This document shows, piece by piece, positions 9,466 to 16,759 of a DNA stretch of 64,000 nucleotides. Position 1 is the stretch's first letter; every line of letters starts with the position of its first letter. This DNA is from Hymenobacter sp. BT559 (GTDB lineage Bacteria > Bacteroidota > Bacteroidia > Cytophagales > Hymenobacteraceae). The position numbers and the translations under genes are program-made. The stretch covers positions 1,550,001-1,614,000 of the forward strand of contig NZ_JAELXV010000001.1 in NCBI RefSeq assembly GCF_016427535.1. The letters run 5' to 3'. The notes beneath the pieces were generated by a model. It was not told the origin of the DNA, did not search any database, and was given only the letters and a program-made list of their open reading frames with translations.

Positions 9466-9468
9466 ATT

Positions 9469-10395
9469 ATGGCCCTCGACTATCCCGAAGAGCACCGGCG
9501 TGAAGCCTTGGGTATCACAGCGGCTATTGTGTTGCTGCTGGCGCTCGTGTGCTTCTTCTTGAAGTTTAGCGGCCCCAACCCGCCGCTGACCACCCTAGGG
9601 GGCGATGGTGTAGAACTGAACTACGGCCTCGACGAAGCTGGCTCGGGTGATGTGCAAACGATGGCTGCGGCCAATGCCTCGCCTAACCGCGAAGACTCGC
9701 GCCCCGCCGCGGCCCAGCCCGACCCCACGCCGCAGCCGGTGCAGCCACGCGTGGAAACTACCCCCGCGCCCCAACCCGAAGCACAGGAAAAAGTAATTAC
9801 CAGCGAGGCCGAGGACGCCGAAGTGGCTGCTCCGCCCGTGGAGAAACCCGCCGTGAAGCCTGTGCGGCCCGCTGAGCCCGTGCGCGAAACGCCCGCGCCA
9901 CCCAAGCCCCGCGAGCAGCCCCGGGCCCTGTACACTCCCAAAGGCAGCGCTAACGGCACGGCAGGCGGCAATGGGGTGGCCGGCACCAGCAACGCGCCCA
10001 CTGGCAACAGTAACGGCGACCGCCCCGGCACCGTGGGCGACCAAGGCGACCGCAATGGCTCGCTCGATGCTAAGGCCCTCTACGGAGCACCCGGCAGCGG
10101 CGGCAGCGGCTCGCGCCCCGGTAGTGGTGGCGGGGGCGGCCTCGAAATGAGCGGCTGGCGCTTCGACAGCACGCCCGTGGTAGAAGCCGTGGACGATAAC
10201 CCTGGGGTTATCCGCTTCAAGATAAAAATCAACAGCGACGGCGAAGTAGAGGCCGTGACCAAGGTATCGGGCAACGTGTCGCCGGCCCAGGAGAAGCTGT
10301 GCCGGGACAAGCTGCTCGACGCCAATTTTATAAAAACTAACGCCGGCGCGGGCGGCGCTACGGGCTTTTATACCTTCCGTTTCTCGGTGCGGTAG
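9469..10395 (+). CDS. TonB-like energy transducer
   Basis: 308 residues. A short cytoplasmic N-terminus (MALDYPEEHRREAL) precedes one transmembrane helix (about 15-34). A long Pro/Ala/Glu/Lys-rich periplasmic spacer follows (about 75-150), then a Gly/Ser/Asn-rich stretch (about 155-225). The globular C-terminal segment (about 228-308: GWRFDSTPVVEAVDDNPGVI ... FYTFRFSVR) resembles the TonB/TolA C-terminal fold in having a VVRFKI-type strand and a DxLLDANF helix. The position directly after exbB-exbD supports the role. The unusually Gly-rich spacer could be TolA-like, so TonB versus TolA is left open. Confidence 0.8.
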   Translation: MALDYPEEHRREALGITAAIVLLLALVCFFLKFSGPNPPLTTLGGDGVELNYGLDEAGSGDVQTMAAANASPNREDSRPAAAQPDPTPQPVQPRVETTPAPQPEAQEKVITSEAEDAEVAAPPVEKPAVKPVRPAEPVRETPAPPKPREQPRALYTPKGSANGTAGGNGVAGTSNAPTGNSNGDRPGTVGDQGDRNGSLDAKALYGAPGSGGSGSRPGSGGGGGLEMSGWRFDSTPVVEAVDDNPGVIRFKIKINSDGEVEAVTKVSGNVSPAQEKLCRDKLLDANFIKTNAGAGGATGFYTFRFSVR

Positions 10396-10400
10396 CCTCC

Positions 10401-10487
10401 AGGAATGAACAATTATCAATGAGCAAGGAGCAGTCAAAAGGAGGTTCGCTTCCCTGACTGTTCCTTGCTCATTATTCATTGATAATT
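10401..10487. repeat. Gap-filling hairpin D built from 7-bp repeats
   Basis: The left arm (10401-10436) reads CAATTAT, CAATGAG, CAAGGAG, CAGTCA. The right arm (10455-10487) is complementary (TGACTGTTCCTTGCTCATT). It fills the gap between the TonB-like gene and folC, leaving 5 bp on the left and 4 bp on the right. Confidence 0.8.
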
Positions 10488-10491
10488 AAAG

Positions 10492-11805
10492 ATGACTTAT
10501 CAAGAAACACTAGCCTGGTTGTACGCACAACTGCCGATGTACCAGCGGGTAGGAGCGGTAGGCTTCAAGAAGGGCTTGGGCAACACCGAGGCGCTGGCGG
10601 CGGCCCTAGGGCACCCCGAAACCAAGTTTCAGAGCGTGCATGTAGCGGGCACCAATGGCAAGGGCTCGTCGTCTCACCTGCTGGCGGCGGTGTTGCAAAG
10701 CGCCGGCTACAAAGTGGGCCTGTACACCTCGCCGCACCTACGCGAGTTCACCGAGCGCATTCGGATAAATGGGCAGGAACTGACCCCGGACTACCTCGTG
10801 AGTTGGGTCGAAAACCACCGCCATTTGTTTGATGAGATTCAGCCCTCGTTTTTTGAGATGTGCGTGGCGCTGGCCTTCGACTACTTCGCCGCCGAGCAAG
10901 TGGACGTGGCTGTAGTAGAGGTTGGCCTAGGGGGCCGGCTCGACTCCACCAACATTATTACGCCGTTGGTGTCGCTCATCACCAATATCAGCTACGACCA
11001 CCAAGCCATGCTGGGCGATACCCTGCCCGAGATAGCTGGCGAGAAAGCCGGTATCATCAAGCCCGGCCGCCCGGCAGTGGTGAGCCAAACTCAGCCGGAG
11101 GTGAAGTCAGTATTTGAGCAGAAAGCTCAGCAGGAGGGGAGTCCATTGCTGTTTGCTGATGCGCGCTATGCGGTGCTGGCAGCGGCTGGCGAGTCCCCAG
11201 CGGCCAGCCTAGGTGTGCAGCTCGTGGATGTGCTACGCGACGGACAGCCCTACCTGCAAAATGTAGAGTTGGGCCTGCTCGGCGACTACCAACGCCTGAA
11301 CCTGCCCGGCGTGCTGGCCACGCTGGAGGAACTGCGCGTGCAGGGCTTCGACATCTCCGAAGCGGCCCTGCGCCAGGGGCTGCGTGAGGTGACGCGCCTT
11401 ACTGGCCTGCGTGGCCGCTGGAGCATCCTAGGAGAGCACCCGCTGGTGGTGGCCGACACGGGCCACAACGAGGCTGGCTTGCGGCTCGTGTTGGCGCAGT
11501 TGGCTCGCCTAGTGTACCGGCAGCTACACATGGTTATTGGTACTGTCAATGACAAGGACGTGACCAAGGTGCTGGCTTTGCTGCCCCGTGAGGCCACATA
11601 CTATTTCTGCCAGGCCGACATTCCGCGCGCCCTGCCGGCCGCTGAGCTGGCGGCGCTGGCCCAGGCGGCCGGGCTCACGGGGCAGGCCTATGGCCCGGTG
11701 CCTGCGGCCGTAGCGGCGGCCCGCGCTGCCGCCGGACCCGACGATGTAGTATTTATCGGGGGCAGCACCTTCGTGGTAGCCGAGGTAGCCGAATTGTACG
11801 AGTAG
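10492..11805 (+). CDS. folC: Folylpolyglutamate synthase / dihydrofolate synthase
   Basis: 437 residues, the normal length. FolC joins L-glutamate to dihydropteroate and to folates using ATP. The P-loop GTNGKGS is at 53-59, followed by LYTSPHLREFTERIRING, a signature of the family. The Mur-ligase middle domain is marked by VEVGLGGRLDSTNI and TNISYDHQAMLGDTL, and the C-terminal ligand-binding domain by GRWSILG and VVADTGHNEAGL. The ATG at 10492 follows hairpin D directly. In Bacteroidota folC commonly follows exbBD/tonB, so this may be one transcript with the envelope cluster even though the function is metabolic. Confidence 0.95.
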   Translation: MTYQETLAWLYAQLPMYQRVGAVGFKKGLGNTEALAAALGHPETKFQSVHVAGTNGKGSSSHLLAAVLQSAGYKVGLYTSPHLREFTERIRINGQELTPDYLVSWVENHRHLFDEIQPSFFEMCVALAFDYFAAEQVDVAVVEVGLGGRLDSTNIITPLVSLITNISYDHQAMLGDTLPEIAGEKAGIIKPGRPAVVSQTQPEVKSVFEQKAQQEGSPLLFADARYAVLAAAGESPAASLGVQLVDVLRDGQPYLQNVELGLLGDYQRLNLPGVLATLEELRVQGFDISEAALRQGLREVTRLTGLRGRWSILGEHPLVVADTGHNEAGLRLVLAQLARLVYRQLHMVIGTVNDKDVTKVLALLPREATYYFCQADIPRALPAAELAALAQAAGLTGQAYGPVPAAVAAARAAAGPDDVVFIGGSTFVVAEVAELYE

Positions 11806-11824
11806 GGTAGCCCGGCTAGATTTG
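11794..11824 (+). promoter_or_regulatory. Bacteroidota-type promoter for the channel gene
   Basis: TTG at 11794-11796, a 20-bp spacer, and TAGATTTG at 11817-11824. The -33 element lies inside the last codons of folC. Transcription would start near 11831, about 27 nt before the ATG at 11858. Confidence 0.55.
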
Positions 11825-11857
11825 CGCCCTAGCGGCCCGCGCTAGAGTACCCTTTTT

Positions 11858-12547
11858 ATGACCTTTCTGCATCGTCATTACGCCACGCTAGTGCAGCACC
11901 GGTATAAGCTCTTACTGGTGAGCTTATTGGTCTTGGTGCTGGGCTCGGCCTTTACGCCGGCCAGCATCGACCCGCGCCTATTTGCGGCGCTGCTGCTGCA
12001 AAACATGGCGGTAGGCGCACTGGTATTTTGGGAAGAGCGGCCGCTGGTTATCATCGGCTGCTTGCTGGCGGTGCTGGGGCTCGAAGTGGCAGCGCAAGTA
12101 TGGGGCTGGCCAGCCGTGCGCGGCTTTACAGGAGTTGCCTATAGCCTCTTCTGCTTTGCCATCACGCTGCGCATCTTTCGCAAGGTGCTGCGCACCAGTC
12201 AGGTCACGACCGAACTGCTGGCGGCCACCATGTGCGGCTTTGTGCAACTAGGCATGGTGGGTACGTTCCTGTTTGTGTTCATCGACTTGTGGCAGCCCCA
12301 GTCCTTTGCCAATGTGGTATCGGGGCCCGGCAACGTACAGCCGCTCAATTATTTCAGCTTTATCACGCTGCTCACGGTGGGCTATGGCGACATCGTGCCC
12401 GTGAGCAATGTGGCCCGCAAGGCCACCATCTTGCTGGGGCTGGTGGGGCACTTCTACGACGTGTTCGTCATCAGTGTCATAGTGGGCAAGTACCTAGGGG
12501 GCGGTGCCGACTCGCCGCCCCCTAGGTACCCCAGCCCTGAAACTTAG
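11858..12547 (+). CDS. Potassium-channel-like membrane protein
   Basis: 229 residues with about six hydrophobic segments. The last two flank a pore loop containing the K+ selectivity filter TVGYGD at 173-178 (SFITLLTVGYGDIVP). The first four helices (about 17-34, 40-58, 62-80, 88-106) would be a sensor-like or simple membrane domain. The segment at 105-120 is basic (RIFRKVLRTSQ). There is no TrkA-N/RCK regulatory domain; the protein ends with a short Pro-rich tail (residues 216-229). The 3' end of the gene encodes a perfect hairpin (12490-12529). Selectivity for K+ is inferred from the filter; gating is unknown. Confidence 0.85.
   Translation: MTFLHRHYATLVQHRYKLLLVSLLVLVLGSAFTPASIDPRLFAALLLQNMAVGALVFWEERPLVIIGCLLAVLGLEVAAQVWGWPAVRGFTGVAYSLFCFAITLRIFRKVLRTSQVTTELLAATMCGFVQLGMVGTFLFVFIDLWQPQSFANVVSGPGNVQPLNYFSFITLLTVGYGDIVPVSNVARKATILLGLVGHFYDVFVISVIVGKYLGGGADSPPPRYPSPET
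12490..12529 (+). terminator. Perfect 15-bp hairpin inside the 3' coding end of the channel gene
   Basis: GTACCTAGGGGGCGG (12490-12504), a 10-nt loop, then the exact complement CCGCCCCCTAGGTAC (12515-12529). No strong T-run follows directly. It contains two CCTAGG sites, one in each arm. It may be a terminator, an mRNA 3'-end stabiliser, or a repeat-derived cruciform. Confidence 0.6.
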
Positions 12548-12557
12548 GCGGCCGGCG

Positions 12558-12565
12558 TAATTTTG
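12558..12565 (+). promoter_or_regulatory. Candidate -7 element for trmB
   Basis: TAATTTTG matches TAnnTTTG, 31 bp before the GTG start at 12597. No convincing -33 element is visible at the right distance. Confidence 0.35.
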
Positions 12566-12596
12566 CGGTCTTTCTGCCGTTTTTATTGTTTGCCCC

Positions 12597-13265
12597 GTGC
12601 CCCGTATTAAACTCCAGCGCTTCGCTGAAAATGCCACTCGTCCTACTATTGTGGAGCCGGGTAAAGAGAATTTTGGCCATCTAGCTGGCAAGTGGGCCGC
12701 CGATTTCTTTCATAATAATCACCCCGTAGTGCTCGAAGTGGGTTGCGGCAAGGGTGAATACACCGTGGGCCTGGCCCAGCTGCACCCCGAGCAAAACTTC
12801 CTGGGCCTCGATATCAAGGGCGAGCGCATTTGGCGGGGCAGCACCCGCGCCGAGGCCCTAGGGCTGCAAAACGTAGGGTTTCTGCGTCTGATGGCTCACC
12901 AGCTCACCGACCACTTTGCCCCCGGCGAGCTCAGCGAAATCTGGATTACCTTCCCCGACCCGCGTCCTCGCGACCGTGACATCAAGCGCCGTCTCACCGC
13001 GCCGCGTTTCCTGGCGATGTACCAAACCCTGCTGGCCCCCGGTGGCGTGGCCCAGCTCAAGACCGATAGCGAAGGCCTGTTTGAATACACGATGGAGGTG
13101 CTGGCCGAGTGGCCCGGCGCGGTTATCGACGTAGCCACCCGCGACCTCTACACCGAAACCGACCCGGCTTTTGCCGCCGCCCAGGCCATCCAGACGCACT
13201 TCGAGGGCAAGTACCGCGCCGTGGGCGTGCCCATCAAGTACGTGCGGTTTCGGCTGGGAGCGTAA
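12597..13265 (+). CDS. trmB: tRNA (guanine-N7)-methyltransferase
   Basis: 222 residues. TrmB methylates G46 of tRNAs with S-adenosylmethionine. The SAM-binding motif EVGCGKG is at 47-53, followed by FLGLDIKGERIWRG. The family signature WITFPDPRPRDRDIKRRLT (with the conserved PDP) is near 117-135, and the late motif KTDSEGLFEYTMEVL also matches. Translation probably starts at GTG 12597, because no in-frame ATG precedes the conserved text. The stop codon lies in a hairpin shared with the convergent gene. Confidence 0.95.
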   Translation: MPRIKLQRFAENATRPTIVEPGKENFGHLAGKWAADFFHNNHPVVLEVGCGKGEYTVGLAQLHPEQNFLGLDIKGERIWRGSTRAEALGLQNVGFLRLMAHQLTDHFAPGELSEIWITFPDPRPRDRDIKRRLTAPRFLAMYQTLLAPGGVAQLKTDSEGLFEYTMEVLAEWPGAVIDVATRDLYTETDPAFAAAQAIQTHFEGKYRAVGVPIKYVRFRLGA

Positions 13266-13282
13266 TGCCGCGCTCCCAGCCG
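13251..13282. terminator. 12-bp hairpin across the trmB stop codon (convergent genes)
   Basis: CGGCTGGGAGCG (13251-13262) and CGCTCCCAGCCG (13271-13282) are perfectly complementary around an 8-nt loop that contains the stop codon. It lies between convergent genes, so it may end transcription from both sides. There is no T-run. Confidence 0.65.
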
Positions 13283-13294
13283 GCTAGCAGCGGG

Positions 13295-15765
13295 CTATTT
13301 ATCCTGCACGCTGGCAGGCACCAGCACCTGGTACGAGTCCCAGAACTCGGGGCGGTAGGGCACGTTGGGGTCCACGCGAAGGCCGGTGGTTTGCAGCACT
13401 ACGGGTTTGTCCTGGGTGAAGTTGGTGGCGAGTAGCTCCAGGCAGTCGCGCCGGGTTTGTTGGTGAGCGCCGGTAGCCTGGTCGGTGTACACCTGCTTGC
13501 TGTCTTGGCGGGCGTAGCGCAGGTAGTAGGTGCCATGTAGCTGCTCGTACTGGTACACATCGTGAATGGTAGCGCGCCGCGAAGTTGGCGCCGCCAGCCC
13601 CAGGTGGTGCAAAACTTTTAGCTTATCGATGGTATAGGGTGCGCGCCCGGTGAAAGCCTCGTACTTCACCACGGCGTAGGTATCGGTGGTGATGTAAATA
13701 GTGCCTTGGTACGACTCAGGGGCTGGGTAGCCGTAGGGCGTAGTGTAGGCGCTGGGCCGCTCGCACACAAAGCCCACCTCGTACACCGGATGGCCATCGT
13801 ACTCGGTCTGGCCATTGAGGGTGAAGCGGTACTGGCGGCCGGGGCCGGGCTCCAGGGGGTTGCGTTCGGTTAGCACCGGGTCGTGGCTCCAGAGCAGCCA
13901 GTAGAGGGGCGGCTCGGGGGGGGCGGGACCGATTTGGCGCCGTTCGCGCATTTGTAAAAAACGCTGTTTTTCGGCGTGCTCCCAGCTGCCGCGCCGGTAG
14001 CCTTCCTGGTCGTAAAAATCCATCGCAGCCTCTTGGGTGGTGCGCAGCGAGTCGTTGTACCAGTTGCGACTGCGGGTGTAGAGCTGCATGCTGTTGGCCT
14101 GCTGCGGGTAGTTAGTGAGGATGCGCTCGCGGGCACGCTGCACTATTACCTCGGGCCGGGGCGGGGCCGTGACCAGCACCGTGGCCAGCAGGTGCGGCTG
14201 CGGCGCGAGGCGCACGGCCAGCGCAGCCGCGCCGCGCACCGGCACGCTCGCCGAGGCGTAGCCCAGGCATGACACTCGCACCGAATCGGCGCGCTGCCCG
14301 GCTGGCACGAACAAGGCAAACTGGCCGTCGGCGCTGCTTACGGTGCCCAGGCTGGTGCCGGGCAGGCCCACGCTGGCAAAGGCAATGCCCGCGCCGGTTT
14401 TAGTATCGCGCACCTGCCCCAGCAGCTTGCGGCCCCGCGCGCTGGGCGCGGCCACCGGCGCCATGTGGGAAGTAGGCCGCATAGTCTGGGTGTAGAAAAA
14501 CCCATCGAATACCTCGGCCCAGGGCGCGCGCAGCGGCACGTAGCCCAGTGGCGAGGCGTAGAACGTGGCCCCGGCCGGCGCCCGGCGCAAGTCTACAAAA
14601 CCCGCAGCGCAGCCCAACTGCCCAAACGCCTGCTCGATGCTACCGGCTGGGGGCTCGGGCACCGGCCGCAGGCTTTTAGGCTCCTCCAGATGCCCGTAGG
14701 TGCCGCTGCCCGCCACAAAGCCGAGGGCAAAGCAGGCCGGCCCGAGCTGGCGCTTCACCAGCTCGCCCATCGGCACGGCGCCGCCCAGCATCGAGCGGGC
14801 GTTTGTCTTTCGCACGTCATCCGAATCGGCCAAAACCTCGTGGCGAATATGGCGGGCCGTGATACTATCGTTGAGGTCGATGCGCGAAATATTATTCGCC
14901 AGGTGGTACGAGGCGGCCCAAACGATGATTTTCGGGTGCTCGGGCTGGCGGCTCAAATGCAGCAGGTTGTCGGCCATGAGGCGGTCGCGCGGGTTTTGCA
15001 CCGGCTCGCGGTGGCCTTGCAGCGCCCGTATTTCGCCCCGCCAGTAGGCCCCGCTGCTGCGCAGCCACTGCTGCCAAAATCGCGCCCGGCCGGCCTGCGC
15101 CGGCTGACGGGCGGCCACGTAGGCCACCGAGGCTCGGCACTGCGCCAGCCAGCGGGTTAGCCGCAGGGTGTCGGCTGGGTGGCGCAGCGGCGCGTCGCCA
15201 CCCTTCGAGAGCTCGGCCAGTAGCTCCTGGCCGGGGTAGAAATCGGCGGCCGTCCAGCGGCGGCGGGTGTCCTGAGCCACGAAGCGCCGCAGCTCGGGCA
15301 GCAGCTGCTCCTGGGTGTACTCGCCGTGCAGCTGGCAGTCCCTGCCAGCTGGAGGCTCCGGTGCTTGTCGAGGTAGGCGGCCAGGGTGTCGAAATCAGCC
15401 GTGCCGCTCCAGATGCCCTCGTACACTGAGCGCAGCAGCACCGGCCGCACGGGCCGTCCGGCGGCCATCTCGCGGCGTGCTTTGTCAAGGGCGTACATAT
15501 CGCCCTCGAAGGCTAGTGTGTTGTAGCCTAGTGAGTCGTGCAGGTAGCGGATCAGGCGAATCTTGGCCTCGAAGGTGGCCCCATCCTGGTGGGTTTGCTC
15601 ACCGAGCATTACCACCCGCACGCCCGCCAGCGCCTGCCGCAGTGGCGCATAGGCACCCGGCGCGGGCACTGGCAGGCAGCGCAGCGGCAGCCCAGCGGGC
15701 GCTTGGGCCCGGCCGAGCCAGGTAGTCAGGAGCAACCAGCACAACAAGAGAGAACTGCGCAGCAT
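13295..15765 (-). pseudogene. Erythromycin-esterase-like protein with carboxypeptidase-regulatory-like domain, disrupted by a frameshift
   Basis: Two frames together make one protein of about 820 residues. The 5' part (15765 to about 15340) has a signal peptide (LLLCWLLLTTWLGRAQA) and the start of an EreA-like domain (VVMLGEQTHQDGATFEAKI, LAFEGD). The reading must then shift by -1 near 15329-15351 to continue as CQLHGEYTQEQLLPELRRF and the rest of that domain (YHLANN, GFVAGSGTYG). From about residue 300 of the downstream frame there is a beta-sandwich regulatory-like domain (LLGQVRDTKTGAGIAFASVG), then a DUF4369/receptor-like C-terminus. The shift falls on a perfect 10-bp palindrome and no slippery heptamer is visible. 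It is therefore a mutation or assembly error rather than programmed frameshifting. The gene has no CCTAGG site, unlike its neighbours. Confidence 0.75.
15329..15351. repeat. Perfect 10-bp palindrome at the frameshift
   Basis: CAGCTGGCAG, loop TCC, CTGCCAGCTG. Upstream and downstream frames of the esterase-like gene join here. Such hairpins promote 1-nt indels in replication and in sequencing. Confidence 0.8.
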
Positions 15766-15848
15766 AGGGGAGAGGTAGTAGTTTTTACCTGGTAAGCAGC
15801 CAGCCGCTACTACCGCTGCGCAATGGTAGGCAACTAATTGCTAATTAA

Positions 15849-15886
15849 CGCAAAAGGCAACGCCTGTTCAGACGTTGCCTTTTGCG
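15849..15886. terminator. Bidirectional rho-independent terminator
   Basis: CGCAAAAGGCAACG (15849-15862), a 10-nt loop, and CGTTGCCTTTTGCG (15873-15886): a perfect 14-bp stem with A and T runs near the base. It ends the minus-strand transcript of the TrpF-like gene. Confidence 0.85.
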
Positions 15887-15948
15887 GTAGTTAGCAGGAT
15901 GCGAGGCCGCGCTACTGCGGCGGGGAGCGGGTGCTTGCCGTATTCTGC

Positions 15949-16575
15949 CTACGCCTCTTCCAGTGCTTCAAACACAGCTTCTAGCTCCGTGAAGTCGCGC
16001 AGGCCGGGCTTGATTTCGTCGCCGCCCTCCAGGATGAGGCCCGCCGGGTGCACGTGCTGGGCCGTTTCGGCAGCCTGCGTGGGGTCGGTGGGGCCGGCCA
16101 GCCACAGGGGGGCCTGCCGGGCCAGGGTGTGCCAGTAGGCGTAGTCGGCGGGGTAGGGCGCGGGCGCAGTCGTGAAAAACGCATAGCCGGCGGGTAGCGC
16201 CTCGGTGAGGTCGGCAATGGCCGCGGCGTAGTGCTCCTGGTTGATGAGCAAGCTGGACGGCACCTCCACTAGTGCGGGCACAGCCAGCCCCTGCGGCCAA
16301 GCTTGGCGCGCGCGGTCGAGGCGCAGCAGCACGCCCGTGAGGCCACATTCTTCGACCAAGCGGTTGATTTCAGGGCCCGCCACGTGGCCAAACTCGCCAA
16401 TGATATCGACGCCGGCCACCCAGCCAGTCAGCTCGCGGGCCGTGGCCGCATCAACGGCGCCGGGCAGGTTGGTATCGAGGGTGAAAATGAGGCCTTGGGC
16501 GCCCATGCCCGCGCAGTAGCGGGCGTCGGACAGGTTATTGATGCCGCGCACAAGCACGGGAAGAGCTAAGGACAT
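15949..16575 (-). CDS. TrpF-like (phosphoribosylanthranilate isomerase-like) barrel protein lacking the catalytic Cys
   Basis: 208 residues. The ATG at 16575 is used because the family text starts five residues later. The N-terminus VLVRGINNLSDARYCAGMGA aligns with the TrpF signature VKICGITNLEDA, but the catalytic Cys is Arg. The C-terminal phosphate-binding region (LILEGGDEIKPGLRDFTELE) matches the family's GVE..PG.KD segment. The usual internal positions for substrate binding are also altered. It is thus a TIM-barrel relative that is unlikely to catalyse the Trp step; function unknown. It is divergent from mnmA, separated by hairpin E. No other trp gene is near. Confidence 0.7.
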   Translation of the reverse strand: MSLALPVLVRGINNLSDARYCAGMGAQGLIFTLDTNLPGAVDAATARELTGWVAGVDIIGEFGHVAGPEINRLVEECGLTGVLLRLDRARQAWPQGLAVPALVEVPSSLLINQEHYAAAIADLTEALPAGYAFFTTAPAPYPADYAYWHTLARQAPLWLAGPTDPTQAAETAQHVHPAGLILEGGDEIKPGLRDFTELEAVFEALEEA

Positions 16576-16579
16576 AGTG

Positions 16580-16706
16580 TCAATTAACAATGAGCAATGA
16601 ACAATGAGCAGTTGACTGCACAAACTGCCGCATGGTAGTGCAAAGGTGGCTCCGCTTAGAGTTTCAAGTCTACAAACTGCTCATTGTTCATTGCGCATTG
16701 TTAATT
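16580..16706. repeat. Hairpin E built from 7-bp repeats, between divergent genes
   Basis: The left arm (16580-16619) reads CAATTAA, CAATGAG, CAATGAA, CAATGAG, CAGTTGA. The right arm (16663-16706) is its near-complement (ACTGCTCATTGTTCATTG). Unlike A-D, it lies between divergent start codons. Its right edge contributes the TAATTTTG element of the mnmA promoter region. Confidence 0.8.
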
Positions 16707-16709
16707 TTG
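16702..16709 (+). promoter_or_regulatory. Candidate -7 element for mnmA
   Basis: TAATTTTG matches TAnnTTTG, 50 bp before the mnmA ATG at 16760. It sits in the right arm of hairpin E. The -33 element is not clear. Confidence 0.4.
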
Positions 16710-16759
16710 CACTGGCCCCAGCCGGAACGTTCACCTCCCTGGGTGGGTTAGCCAATTTC

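Noticed and set aside
9595..10479. 294-codon minus-strand frame antisense to the TonB-like gene
   Set aside because: It is the shadow of a Pro/Gly-rich gene at high G+C; it has no recognisable domain and the forward gene is supported by exbB-exbD context.
15329..15351. Programmed -1 frameshift signal
   Set aside because: No slippery heptamer precedes the palindrome on the minus strand; an indel at a hairpin is simpler.
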